DNA of 57,881 nucleotides from a virus: the IMG/VR virus record IMGVR_UViG_3300012002_000216, positions 1-57,881 of that record; one strand, given 5' to 3'. This document shows positions 26,633 to 37,100 of the stretch, piece by piece. Within the stretch, counting starts at the first letter, position 1. Each line of letters begins with the position of its first letter. Under the pieces are notes generated by a model. It made no database searches. It was given only the letters and a program-made list of their open reading frames with translations, and had not been told where the DNA came from. Both the position numbers and the translations under genes were made by a program.

Positions 26633-27349
26633 ATGACTCTAAATAGCCAAATCACTGCGCTCCATAGCATTGGCGCCGATGCTATGGACAATCTCTATGA
26701 TGTATACATCACGTTACCCGAGGTACTAACAGATGAAAGTGCTAACAATATACCAGGAAATATTGCAGATCACTTTAGACTGCGTGCCGAGGGGTTTACG
26801 CCGCCGCAGTTTACGCAAAAGAAGTACGAAGTACGATACAAAACAGTAAAAATGAATCGACCTGCTGCACTCGTAGAAGGGGATCGTACATTTGAGCTAA
26901 CGTTCCGCATGGATGCGTACTATCGGGTATATCATGCACTTCTAGCATGGCGCTCCCTGCTTTTCGAACCTACTGTTGGTTATGCAAATCAGTCATTACC
27001 AGATGTAGATGAAGAGGGAGATCATTATGGTACTGTAGCTGTATACACGATGGTTCGTCCTCCTGCCCGTGTTAGGGGCGAAGGGTATACCTCTCGAGGT
27101 ATAACAGCGAACGGATTTGGTCCTGAAGAAAGTGGTGAAGCCACAAATCCCATCACTACAGGGGATTTTTGGGACAATGATGAAAGCGGAAACGCAACAG
27201 TACACAAAGCCTGGGAGTTCAGACAGGTCTGGATTTCAGAGCTAACCGAACCAGAGTTCAGCAATAGCGGTGGTGAAACACAAAAAATCAAAGCTACTTT
27301 TGAATTTGGAGAATACCGATCACCAGCAGCTGACTTCACAGCTCGCTAA
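26633..27349 (+). CDS. Tail tube protein 2 (paralogue)
   Basis: 238 residues, clearly related to the upstream tube protein: HSIGADAMDNLYDVYITLP, RFKTVKMNRPAALVEGD-type core, FRMDAYYRVYHALLAWR and an ATFEFGEY end align along the whole length. It may form part of the tube or a tube-baseplate adapter such as gp54/gp48 (inference). Separated from the first tube gene by 27 nt with its own SD, followed by a hairpin. Confidence 0.75.
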   Translation: MTLNSQITALHSIGADAMDNLYDVYITLPEVLTDESANNIPGNIADHFRLRAEGFTPPQFTQKKYEVRYKTVKMNRPAALVEGDRTFELTFRMDAYYRVYHALLAWRSLLFEPTVGYANQSLPDVDEEGDHYGTVAVYTMVRPPARVRGEGYTSRGITANGFGPEESGEATNPITTGDFWDNDESGNATVHKAWEFRQVWISELTEPEFSNSGGETQKIKATFEFGEYRSPAADFTAR

Positions 27350-27376
27350 TTTCCCCTACAAGTCCTATAAAAAGCA

Positions 27377-27399
27377 ACACGAAGAGCCGCTCTTCGTGT
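27377..27399. terminator. Strong hairpin after tube genes
   Basis: ACACGAAGAG-CCG-CTCTTCGTGT, 10-bp perfect stem without a T run; more likely an RNA-stabilising or processing hairpin than a classical terminator. Confidence 0.45.
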
Positions 27400-27413
27400 G
27401 TGCCTAGAGCTAC

Positions 27414-27421
27414 ACTAATTA
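27414..27421 (+). promoter_or_regulatory. ACTAATTA element
   Basis: 15 nt before the ATG at 27437. Confidence 0.6.
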
Positions 27422-27436
27422 CGTGGGAGACATGTA

Positions 27437-28111
27437 ATGAGTAGTGTGCTAATAACAGAGCTTCTTCAACGTGGACGCATACAGCCATTTGTAGGCAACA
27501 TGTTCAATGTAGGGATCTTTGGTCGAGATCAATCTACACAATCAGAAGAGCTAGAGTTTGAACGAGCCAATCTTCGTTGTTCATCAATTTCAATTGGATC
27601 TCCAGAGCTCCAATTTGGTGATCGTCATCCTCTAACCAAGCAACATTTAATAGAGGGAATGTCCCTCATAGATACTATCTCTATTACGTGGTTAGAGGAC
27701 CAGCTGTTGAATGTTTGGAATTATCATCGCACCTGGATGTCGTATTTTTATGATCGTGAACGAGACCAATTTCGGTCAGGTGCACGCGGGAAGAGACGTG
27801 TAGCTGAGGTTTTTCTACAAGAGATGCTAGATAAACAATCAACAGATACTCCTAATGCACGGGAGGGACAAGCTGGTGCTACCCAGCACTTCCTTATCCT
27901 AGATGGGCTCATTCCTACAAAGTTGCCAGATTTTTCCCTCGGTTGGAGTAACGATGACAGTAGTTCGATGGAAATAGAGCTCACATATAGGGTAGACTCT
28001 ATACGATATCAAATTACTGATCAACGAGCTTTGTCTGCTGGAGAAGAGTCGCAGTTTCGGTCTCGTCCAGGTGGTCAATATCCAACTTCGTTTGAAGGAG
28101 TAGAGATCTAA
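27437..28111 (+). CDS. Tube-like or baseplate hub tail protein
   Basis: 224 residues. The start (GRIQPFVGNMFNVGIFG) and the middle (SITWLEDQLLNVWNYHRTWM) follow the same plan as the two tube proteins, so this is a third, diverged tube-fold protein, perhaps the tube initiator at the baseplate. Its stop overlaps the next gene by one base. Confidence 0.6.
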   Translation: MSSVLITELLQRGRIQPFVGNMFNVGIFGRDQSTQSEELEFERANLRCSSISIGSPELQFGDRHPLTKQHLIEGMSLIDTISITWLEDQLLNVWNYHRTWMSYFYDRERDQFRSGARGKRRVAEVFLQEMLDKQSTDTPNAREGQAGATQHFLILDGLIPTKLPDFSLGWSNDDSSSMEIELTYRVDSIRYQITDQRALSAGEESQFRSRPGGQYPTSFEGVEI

Positions 28112-28542
28112 TGCCTAGTATCATCGAACGTAATATAGCTAAGTTAGGAAATCAATTTCTAGAGAATATCGAGTATGAAGACATAGACTACCGTGGAATA
28201 GGGGTTCCTGGAGATAACATTACCTTGAAATCCGGAGCAGTTCTGGTAAATGACTTGAAGCTCTGGTTACAAGCCTCTAAAGGAGACTATTATCGTCGTT
28301 GGGATATGGGCGGGTATTTTGATACAAAGGTGCGCACCTTCCCTCTAAATGCAGAAGGTGCTGAGCGACTGAAAGAGGATCTTCGTGCAACTATTGAAAA
28401 GCAATTTCCATCTGTGGAAGTCCTAGATATGACGGTCGAAGCATTATTTGCTAGACGAGCGTGGAAAATTCGAATAGTAGCACGCGATAGGTACACCGGT
28501 GTGCTTGGTCCTCTTGAAGCAGGAATTCCGGTACCAGAGTAG
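28111..28542 (+). CDS. Baseplate wedge protein, gp25-like
   Basis: 143 residues. Size, position before a gp6-like gene and the pattern KLWLQASKGDYYRRWDMGGYF (the LLT.KGERP-like segment) then a helix LKEDLRATIEKQFPSVEV and beta strands WKIRIVARDRYTG fit gp25. It would join wedges around the hub. TAG stop, next in-frame stop two codons on. Start overlaps the preceding stop (TAATG). Confidence 0.6.
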   Translation: MPSIIERNIAKLGNQFLENIEYEDIDYRGIGVPGDNITLKSGAVLVNDLKLWLQASKGDYYRRWDMGGYFDTKVRTFPLNAEGAERLKEDLRATIEKQFPSVEVLDMTVEALFARRAWKIRIVARDRYTGVLGPLEAGIPVPE

Positions 28543-28546
28543 ATAT

Positions 28547-28554
28547 ACTAATTA
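28547..28554 (+). promoter_or_regulatory. ACTAATTA element
   Basis: 18 nt before the ATG at 28573. Confidence 0.6.
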
Positions 28555-28572
28555 GGAAAGAGGATAGTACGA

Positions 28573-31167
28573 ATGAAAAGATTTGATCCAGAAGCAATAA
28601 AGAGCCGCCTATTAGATCGGTTACGTGTACGTCTTGATTGGGCTTTAGTATCAGAGAACGGCACGCTATCGGCGTTACTAGACGCGTTTGCGGATGGACA
28701 TGCGGAAATTGCGAGATACGGGGAGTATCTACTAGGAGAGAAGAAATGGACGACAGCACAAAACATCACCTCTCTCACAACACAGGTTGGCCTGATAGGT
28801 CGTAAACCTCAACGTCGACGTTCAGCAATTTCATACGTTATCGTTTCTCATACTGATGAAGAAGGAACTAATCGACTACGTAATCTTGGCCGCTCATTCT
28901 TTAATCTTGATGATGCGTCAAACTATGATAACATCTCTCGCGACCCAGATCCGCAAAGCCCGTTTCGTACTCAAACGCTCGTACCTTGGACGTATGATAC
29001 ACCATATGTTGTTCCTAAGCGTACACGCTTTATCTCAGGCGATGGAACTGAATATGTTTCTACCACGTCTGTAGCTAGCCGCTCACTCAAAGAGCCATGG
29101 AATATCATCAGAGATGATCCGGAGCGACGAAGGGCATTTTTAGAAGCTGGTGGTTGGGCAGGTATCAAGTACCTTAAAGTTCCAGTCATTCAAGGAAAAA
29201 CGCGTACATACACTCTAGGAAGAGCAACGGGCGAACGGTTTGAAACGCGGCTATTGCCGGTACAGAATTGTGAGGATGCTTCCAATAACGTATCTAAGGA
29301 TTTTCTTAAAGTATACGTAAATCAAACCCCAGCAATGCCAGATGCGGCGAAAGAGTGGGTACAGGTACGCAGTCTATTACTTGCAGGTCCATATGATCGC
29401 GTATTCGAAGTCAACAATGTTCCAGATTACTCTGGTGTACTGTTTAAGTTTGGTGATGATGTCAATGGCAAGCGCCTCCCGCAAGGAGCGCAACTAACAG
29501 TTGAGTATCTTGAAAGCGCCGGTGAAAACGGCAATCTAGATCGTCGGTATCAAATAGAAGAGATGGTCTTTCCGGAAGGGTACGATATGATCGATCCTCG
29601 TACTCAAAATCTAGCGACATTTCTTTCAGCTACAAACATCGCTCCTATTTTAGGGGGCCAAAATCCAGAAAATGAGATTGATCTACGGAAAAACGCACCA
29701 CAAGACTATCTACAGTTCTACTCTATCGCTACTACAGGGGCATATGAGCGACAGATCTTACAATACGCCCAGCTTGGGTTAGATAAGGTCAAAGTTTTCA
29801 GTGGTGATCGATTTACTCGCACCAACCCCGCATTTGCGCAGGCAAGACAGGGCCTCAATTCATCAAATCTAGAGATAGGGTTGTCACAGAGTGTCTTATA
29901 TGTCACTGCTATCGCATCTAACGGAGAACGAATTGAGAATGCACAAACCACTTTGATAGACCCAGTAACAAAGGCGATCGGCGATTTGAAAGCACCGTCA
30001 GACACTCTTGCCTATATTGACCCAAACTTTATAAAATTGCGTCTCAGCACAGTCGTCTATTCGTCTAGTACGGATATGTCTGATGAAGACATTATCGATC
30101 TTGAGACCCAGGCCTTAGCAGATGAATACTCAATCTTTAATCGTGATTTTCGCCAACCATTTTACGAATCCGAATATGTACGACTAGTTTCATCTTTTCC
30201 TTTTGTGGATTATGTTGATACTCATATTGAGACAGCAGCTCATCTTCCATTAGAGGAAGACGGGATCGCCCATATTCCATCCGAATCTGAGGATGTTGAT
30301 GCTCAAGGTACTGAGACTATTACCTATCCTACGCTATATAAGTTTCCGTTCCGATTTGATAGGCTCTTCAGTCAGAATCCATTTTCACGAGGATTTAGGA
30401 ATTATCTACAAAACGTTCCAGCGCTTCTTCGAGTAGATCTGAAAATTCAGAACGATCCACGTAAAGCATCTCAGCTTAATAGAACGTTTTTCTTATATGA
30501 TCAGCGCAACAGGTATCAAGGTCCAGAAGTCCCAACACTAGCACAAGGTAAGTTTCTAATGCTCAATGATACAGCTGTTATTACTAACAACACTGGTCTA
30601 CCAGAGTGGAGACGCCCTGAAGAGACTCTAGAGAACTATAATGATCGTACTGTACGTGTTGCCCAATTCCCTCTTTTAGACGAAATAACAAACGATCAAA
30701 CAATGCTTGCACGTATCAAAGCTACAGATAAGTCACCAAGAGAAATTCGGCCATATCGTACTGATAGTCAGGGTCGTAATCGCATTTATCAAATGGATGA
30801 GGTAACGTGGCCAGCAAACGAGCCGGATCCACGCGTTCCTCTTCCCGGTGGTACCCAGGCATATCTTCGAGATTGGCGGTATATTAACTACTTTGATATT
30901 GAATTTAGCGAAAACTACGATTCACCACAATCAGCTGAATACGCTTTTGGATATATTGTTTTTCCTGCATCGTACTTTCAGTTCAATAACGTAGATATAA
31001 ACAATAAAGCCCAATTTGTAGGAGCCGCTCGAAACTTCATTTCCTTGAAGGTATACGCTCAGCCGCTTCTAGACGACATCAATCCAACTCAATGGAACGA
31101 CATCCTATTTTGCGATATGGAAGATATAGTCGTCGAGCGCGTGCGCCCTGGACAGCGACAGCAATAA
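28573..31167 (+). CDS. Baseplate wedge protein, gp6/baseplate J-like
   Basis: 864 residues. N-terminal helix with LARYG-like EIARYGEYLLGEKKW, a beta-domain insertion (about 100-270), a central AYERQILQYAQLGLDKVKVF segment typical of baseplate J family cores, then LSTVVYSSSTDMSDEDIIDL near 497. The C-terminal 300 residues are unrecognised. Expected to form the wedge ring controlling sheath contraction. Position after gp25-like agrees with T4-type order. Confidence 0.65.
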   Translation: MKRFDPEAIKSRLLDRLRVRLDWALVSENGTLSALLDAFADGHAEIARYGEYLLGEKKWTTAQNITSLTTQVGLIGRKPQRRRSAISYVIVSHTDEEGTNRLRNLGRSFFNLDDASNYDNISRDPDPQSPFRTQTLVPWTYDTPYVVPKRTRFISGDGTEYVSTTSVASRSLKEPWNIIRDDPERRRAFLEAGGWAGIKYLKVPVIQGKTRTYTLGRATGERFETRLLPVQNCEDASNNVSKDFLKVYVNQTPAMPDAAKEWVQVRSLLLAGPYDRVFEVNNVPDYSGVLFKFGDDVNGKRLPQGAQLTVEYLESAGENGNLDRRYQIEEMVFPEGYDMIDPRTQNLATFLSATNIAPILGGQNPENEIDLRKNAPQDYLQFYSIATTGAYERQILQYAQLGLDKVKVFSGDRFTRTNPAFAQARQGLNSSNLEIGLSQSVLYVTAIASNGERIENAQTTLIDPVTKAIGDLKAPSDTLAYIDPNFIKLRLSTVVYSSSTDMSDEDIIDLETQALADEYSIFNRDFRQPFYESEYVRLVSSFPFVDYVDTHIETAAHLPLEEDGIAHIPSESEDVDAQGTETITYPTLYKFPFRFDRLFSQNPFSRGFRNYLQNVPALLRVDLKIQNDPRKASQLNRTFFLYDQRNRYQGPEVPTLAQGKFLMLNDTAVITNNTGLPEWRRPEETLENYNDRTVRVAQFPLLDEITNDQTMLARIKATDKSPREIRPYRTDSQGRNRIYQMDEVTWPANEPDPRVPLPGGTQAYLRDWRYINYFDIEFSENYDSPQSAEYAFGYIVFPASYFQFNNVDINNKAQFVGAARNFISLKVYAQPLLDDINPTQWNDILFCDMEDIVVERVRPGQRQQ

Positions 31168-31182
31168 AGAGAGTGAATATAT

Positions 31183-34100
31183 ATGGCATATACATCTAGT
31201 TCTGAATTCGATCATGTAAAACGAATTCAAATAACAAATGAAGTTCCTCCTGTATCCTTGTTCTATCTGCTCCCGCAAGGTCTCCAAAATGAATTTTGGA
31301 AATATGTGATAGGCACAGCAGATACTCAACATAACATACCAGTCATAGATAACGAGAATCGACCCAAGAAAATTGTGAACGGGGATGAGTCCCCTATCTA
31401 TGGTCCGGTAGTACCTGAAACGCCCCCTACTTTTGAAGACGCAGAGGAATATCATAACATCACCATTGAAGGCACTATTGAGCCTGAGCTCGACTTCATG
31501 CTTCATGAAATGTACCGATATCTGGATACTATGTACCCAGATCATCCAGACTATCTTGAGCTTTTAACGAGCTTGGAAATGAATGAGATGTTTCGAGCAG
31601 CTGCAGCTGTGATAGGGTATGAACCAAACTATACGTTTATAGAAGACTGGAGCCGCTCTATCAATGGGCAGCGAATGCAGACTGAGGAAGTGAAATGGAA
31701 GATTCGTGATCTACGCTCTCTAGCGTTTCGTCGTAAGTTTTTTGGAGCATATCTAGGCTATAAGATGATCTGTAGCTCGTTGCTTCGACATGGATCCATT
31801 TATATCACAGGTAAGTATCGTCCATTGATTAACGGCGATGAAGCCACCATTGATTATGAAGATTTTCGTGCGAATCGTAGATTTCGTTTAATAGACTTCT
31901 TCAACACAAACGATACAGTCTATCAAGAAAACACACGAGTCACATTCAAAGGTCTTATAACTCCCAATTATCGTACACATGTGTACCATTACGCGTATCA
32001 AGACACATCAATAGTAGCTGACGGGGCCCTTGGGCGGGTCTCTGTAAACACTTTTCTTTCAAACGATACGATCAATCTTCCTACACCAAACGTTACGGTT
32101 ACGTCTAAGAAGGTAGGGAGCACAGCTTCTAATCAATACCACTTTTTAGAGATGTCGGGAAGTCAATACCCTACATTACGAACATATTCAATTCGAGATC
32201 TCAGTGATCCACAAGATGAAAGCCTAGAACGAAGAAAAATAGAACTGACACCATCTCCGTTTGCAGATGGAATTTTTGATTTTCCTCTACATGAAGCCTT
32301 ATCCGTCTATCCTGATCAGACTATTATACGCGACAATATCGATCTTATTGGTTTTAGTGGTAGCCTAGATGTTAATACAGCTGCTCTTTGTGATACGTAC
32401 AATGAGGGTGTCCGCACCTATACCGATTGTGCCAATATACTCCACCTAACTCGTGGGGAAATAACACTCAATATAAACGCAGATCGGTCTCCAATTCTCA
32501 ACGCTCTACCAGATCCAGATTATCCTCTATATGGGATTGAGTTTCAAGTTCGTCGCTTTGAGCAAAATCTTGATGGCACTATGCAACCCATAACGTCATC
32601 TATTTTTATTCAGTGTACTCTTACCTTTACTAGAGATAGACGTAATCGACCAACTAGTGCAACTGCACGTATTGTCACAATTCCTCATATCCATCCGCTT
32701 ACCGGCGAATCAAACGATCGTGAGTACCTTCTTGATCCAGATCAGATTGCACGCGTGACATCGGGCACACAGGCTTACTTCCTATCATATAGCGAGCAGA
32801 ATGCAGAATGGAGCTATATGATTGGATATGAAGGGTGGACCCAAAGTGTCAGCTGGGCCTGTATTCATACAGAAGAGCTAATGTATCAAGATGTACCTGT
32901 AAATGCTGCTTTTACAGTAGAGTCGTTTGAACGTTGGAAGCTACGAGCCGCTCATGACTTCTCTTCTGAAGCTGTGGTTCTAGACGAATTGCAAATATAC
33001 GGTCGAATAGAGAGTCAGCTACCTGGTACTATTTTGGTTCCGAATGAGGAAGAGAGCAAGAAGCTTCCATTGCTTACTCCAGGAGATGAAATTCGAGGTC
33101 CAGGACTTCCCCTCAATACCATGGTTACATATGTAGCTACAGATTATTTTGAGGTCTCACAAGACGCTCTTTTGTTCGGGCTCTCTGAATTTTCAATCGT
33201 GTTACGACAGTCGCAAGTGGTAGAAGATACGTTACTAGATGATTTCAAGCGCCAGGTGTATAATTTACATCCTGATACAGATCATTCTATTTATACTGCT
33301 ATGTGGCCTTCCCCTAAGTGGCCCCGAGTTAGCTCAGCATACCTTGAAGGTCTTAAAGATGCCTCGCTCTTTCAACCGCTAGCTGTTGAAAAAGTCACCA
33401 ATGATCCAGCAGCTATTGAATTTGATAAGACAGTCTTTTTAGAGCTTTCGTTAGACAGAGTATTACGACATGTCAATAGCGTTAAGTTTAAGATGGGACC
33501 ACGATACGTTTCTCTTATGGATAAAGCGTGGCTGGATTATGTAGAGAATTTTCTCTCACACGCTGCACGTGCTACCGAAATTGTACAGCTAGGAACGCAG
33601 CTCACATTAACAACTGATGAATCAGGACTATATACCATCATCCCGGAAAACCAGTATTCTGATCCTGACATTAACGCTCGCTTTACTATACTTCCAAACC
33701 CGTATGAAAATGATGAAACACCCACTCACCTCCAGTTAGGGACAGGCGGGCATACGGCCGAGCGCGAACGGCTCTTTACATCAATCTCTGACTTGAATCG
33801 TCCTCCTCTTTATGGTGTTACGACATTTGACTCAAATAGAGATCTATCCTCAGATTTAGAGAGGATTGAGCCTGTTCGTCGTGGTACATATGCTTCTGCA
33901 AAGAACATAGGGGACGGGTATGATGATAATATTGCCTCTATTGCCAATCTTGATAGCCCACTTTTTGAAGTACCACTCGGTGAGCATGAGTATGCTGTAG
34001 ATGTTGCGTCAGAAGAGCGTCCAGGGAATCGTTATAAGATTGTAACAACATCCGTATATGAAGAAGAGTTTAACGATATTGAAAAAGAAGACACGTTAAT

Positions 34101-37100
34101 TGTAAACTCACCATATATTGCAACTGGAGAGCAACTACCTAGAGAACTATACAGATTCAGAGGACGTTGGAACCCCGCACCTCAAGCAGAGAATCGCTTC
34201 ATACCTATTTGGCCTAAGGAAGACCCTAATAATCCGTTTGTCAATCGAGATTACTTTCTCGTCTCTGCAACTAACACAGTGGGGACCTACGAGTACGAAG
34301 AGGGCGACTGGTTAGTATACAATGACGGGGAATGGACTCGTCGACAATGGCTATTGCTAGGAACGTGGCCGCCCGACGGTGAACCCGAACCGGATAACGG
34401 TATTTATCTATCACCTTCCAAAACACAGCTCCAAACTGACATTGCACCTCTAGGGCTTACGATCTCTGAAGCTTTAGATAAGTACTTTATGTATTATATT
34501 GCTTCTAAGGATCTCGAGCTTAGGGACAAAACACCGGAAGGTGAACCTACAAAAACTATTGATGTAGCTATAGATGACTGGATTATTCTGACTAAAGAAA
34601 CATATGTTGATGAGAGTGCAAACAGGTTTATAGTGAGAGATGAAACAGGAGATGAGTATTACTTAATCTCGTTGCCACCTGGTCAACAGCAAGGAAACTG
34701 GACACCAGTTGAAGATTCAAATAATCCTTCGCAACCTGACTATCCAGATACTACTGGTCTCAGTCATAATGACTATTTTTATATAACAGAAGATAAAACT
34801 ATCGGAGGAGACACATTCCGAGAAGGCGATTATATACAAGTTGTCATTGATAGTCAAAATAACATAACCTGGCGTATTGCTGAAGCGTTCTTTTTGACTT
34901 GGACGGAGTACCAACCCTGGCTCGTAGCGGGTGGTCGAACATATGAAATTATTCGTCAATCTTTCCAACGGACCAATCTTTTAGATAATACTACGTTTCA
35001 AAAGTTCGTAGACCAACGAGAGCTTCTAATAGATAATACACAGCAGATTCTCGATCTACCTAGAGAATTTTTGGCACGTGGGTCCTGCAATTTTGAGCTC
35101 AAAATCGATCCAGAGTTTTATGCTACAGATGCAAATGGTGTACGATTCTCCTTAACTGCAAGTCCTATTTACCGTGATCAAACGGCTAATCGCTTCTATG
35201 TACACAATCAAACCGCAGATGGATCTACAACACGGCACGATATTGAGTTTAAGGATCCCACATACTTCAAAAATCTATATTCGCTTGTAGGAACAGTTTT
35301 TGCTGACACCCCAACAGAAATACACACTTACCCAGATTATGAGTTTAACGCTCAAGCACTATCGTTAACAGATAGCGTGAAATCTGGAAACTATATTTTC
35401 ATACGAAATGAGTATGAAGAAGCTCTAGAAAATCGGTACTACTCCCACTACATAACTATAGAGGGAGAAGTCAATCCCGATAATCTTTATCAAATTCGAC
35501 CAATAACCGACAGTCCTCGCGCTGACGATCGTGTCGAAGACTTTCGATTAAGTGTCTTAGGTATCCAACCCGTCGAAGCAGACGATGGGTCGATAGCAGC
35601 TAGATCAACAGTAAAAACCGCCTCTCCTGCGATCATTAGATCATACGAAGATCGATTTGAAAACAGATTCTTTCGTAATCTTCTTATGGTAGCTGGTACA
35701 GTAAAGAGAGATACTCCGAACATGATACTTCCATGGGGAGATGATCAAGAATCTCTACGAGCTTTTGCAGAAGCATTAGCTGAACTAAACCCTGGAGATT
35801 ATATTCAAGGAGTCTATCTTACAAATGGAACTACATATAGGTTATCGCAAAATGTTCTAACTCAAAATGATCAGCAAATCAATGTTATTCGGTGGGGCCC
35901 AGGCTCTTGGCTAGCAGCGGGTACTGAAGGCACATTGTTGATGAATTATTCAGATACTGTCGATGAGCCTTGGGAAACAAAGTCATTACCAACTGGTAGT
36001 AACCCCTCTATTGATGATACCTGGGATCCCATTGATGCAGTTAATGATGCTGTTTATTCACAAAATATCCAATCGTGGTGGATAGTGGGTGAAAGTGGCA
36101 ATATTGCACGATCGTATGACGATGGTGAGAACTGGCACATGGTTGCAGGACCTGAAGAATGGAACGGTATAGACCCATCAATAACTTGTATCGAATACTC
36201 TAACCCGCTCAACGATACTAACGTTGCCAATCGTCTTCTTATTGGTACAGATGATGGTCGCATAGCATATTTTGATGAAGATGCAGACGAGAACGATCTT
36301 ACTGCAGCCCAAGAGTGGACACCATTGCCTTTGCCAATTGAAGGGCAACTTGACACAGAAGGATTCGATCCAAATGCTGACGGTACAGGACAAAACGAAG
36401 ATGACGAAGAAGGCTCATTTGACGACGCCCCACCCGTGACTGAGGGTTGGGGTAATAATGCTGTTCAAGCTATTGGGTATAACGACATAACCGATACATG
36501 GATGATAGGTGGAAGTAATGGTAAACTAGCTGTTACAGATACATTACTAGATCCTGTACAAGATTCAGACCCCGATACTGACGATGACGATCTACCGAAA
36601 TCTCAATGGACTATGCTAGGTTTGCCAGATGGGTTAACCTTATATAATATTACCGCAATACGTTGTGTTGATGGTATGTGGGTGGTCGCCGGGGAGTATC
36701 AGCAACTAGGAGCTATTATATACTCTGATGATGATGGTGTCTCATGGTCGATTGCCCAGTTAAAAGACCAAAACGATGACGACGATGATTTCGGTCCAAT
36801 TTTTGAAATAGAGTGGAAGCCAGGAGAGTGGATAGCTACTTCAGAGGATGGAGTTGTATATACATCAGCATATAATGAAACCAACGCAGGTCGACCCTTT
36901 TCGGAGGCATTGCCGGAATGGACATATAAAGACATTCCTAGCATTCCTGACATGAAGATTCTTGGTGTAGGAGTAGCAGCTGATACGGTTCTTCTTGGTG
37001 GCGATGATGCAAATATCTATATAATATCTAATAATTCTCGTCCTGCTGATGCTCTGCAAATTCAGGAAGTCAATGAAGATGAGAGTATTTTCAATATTGT

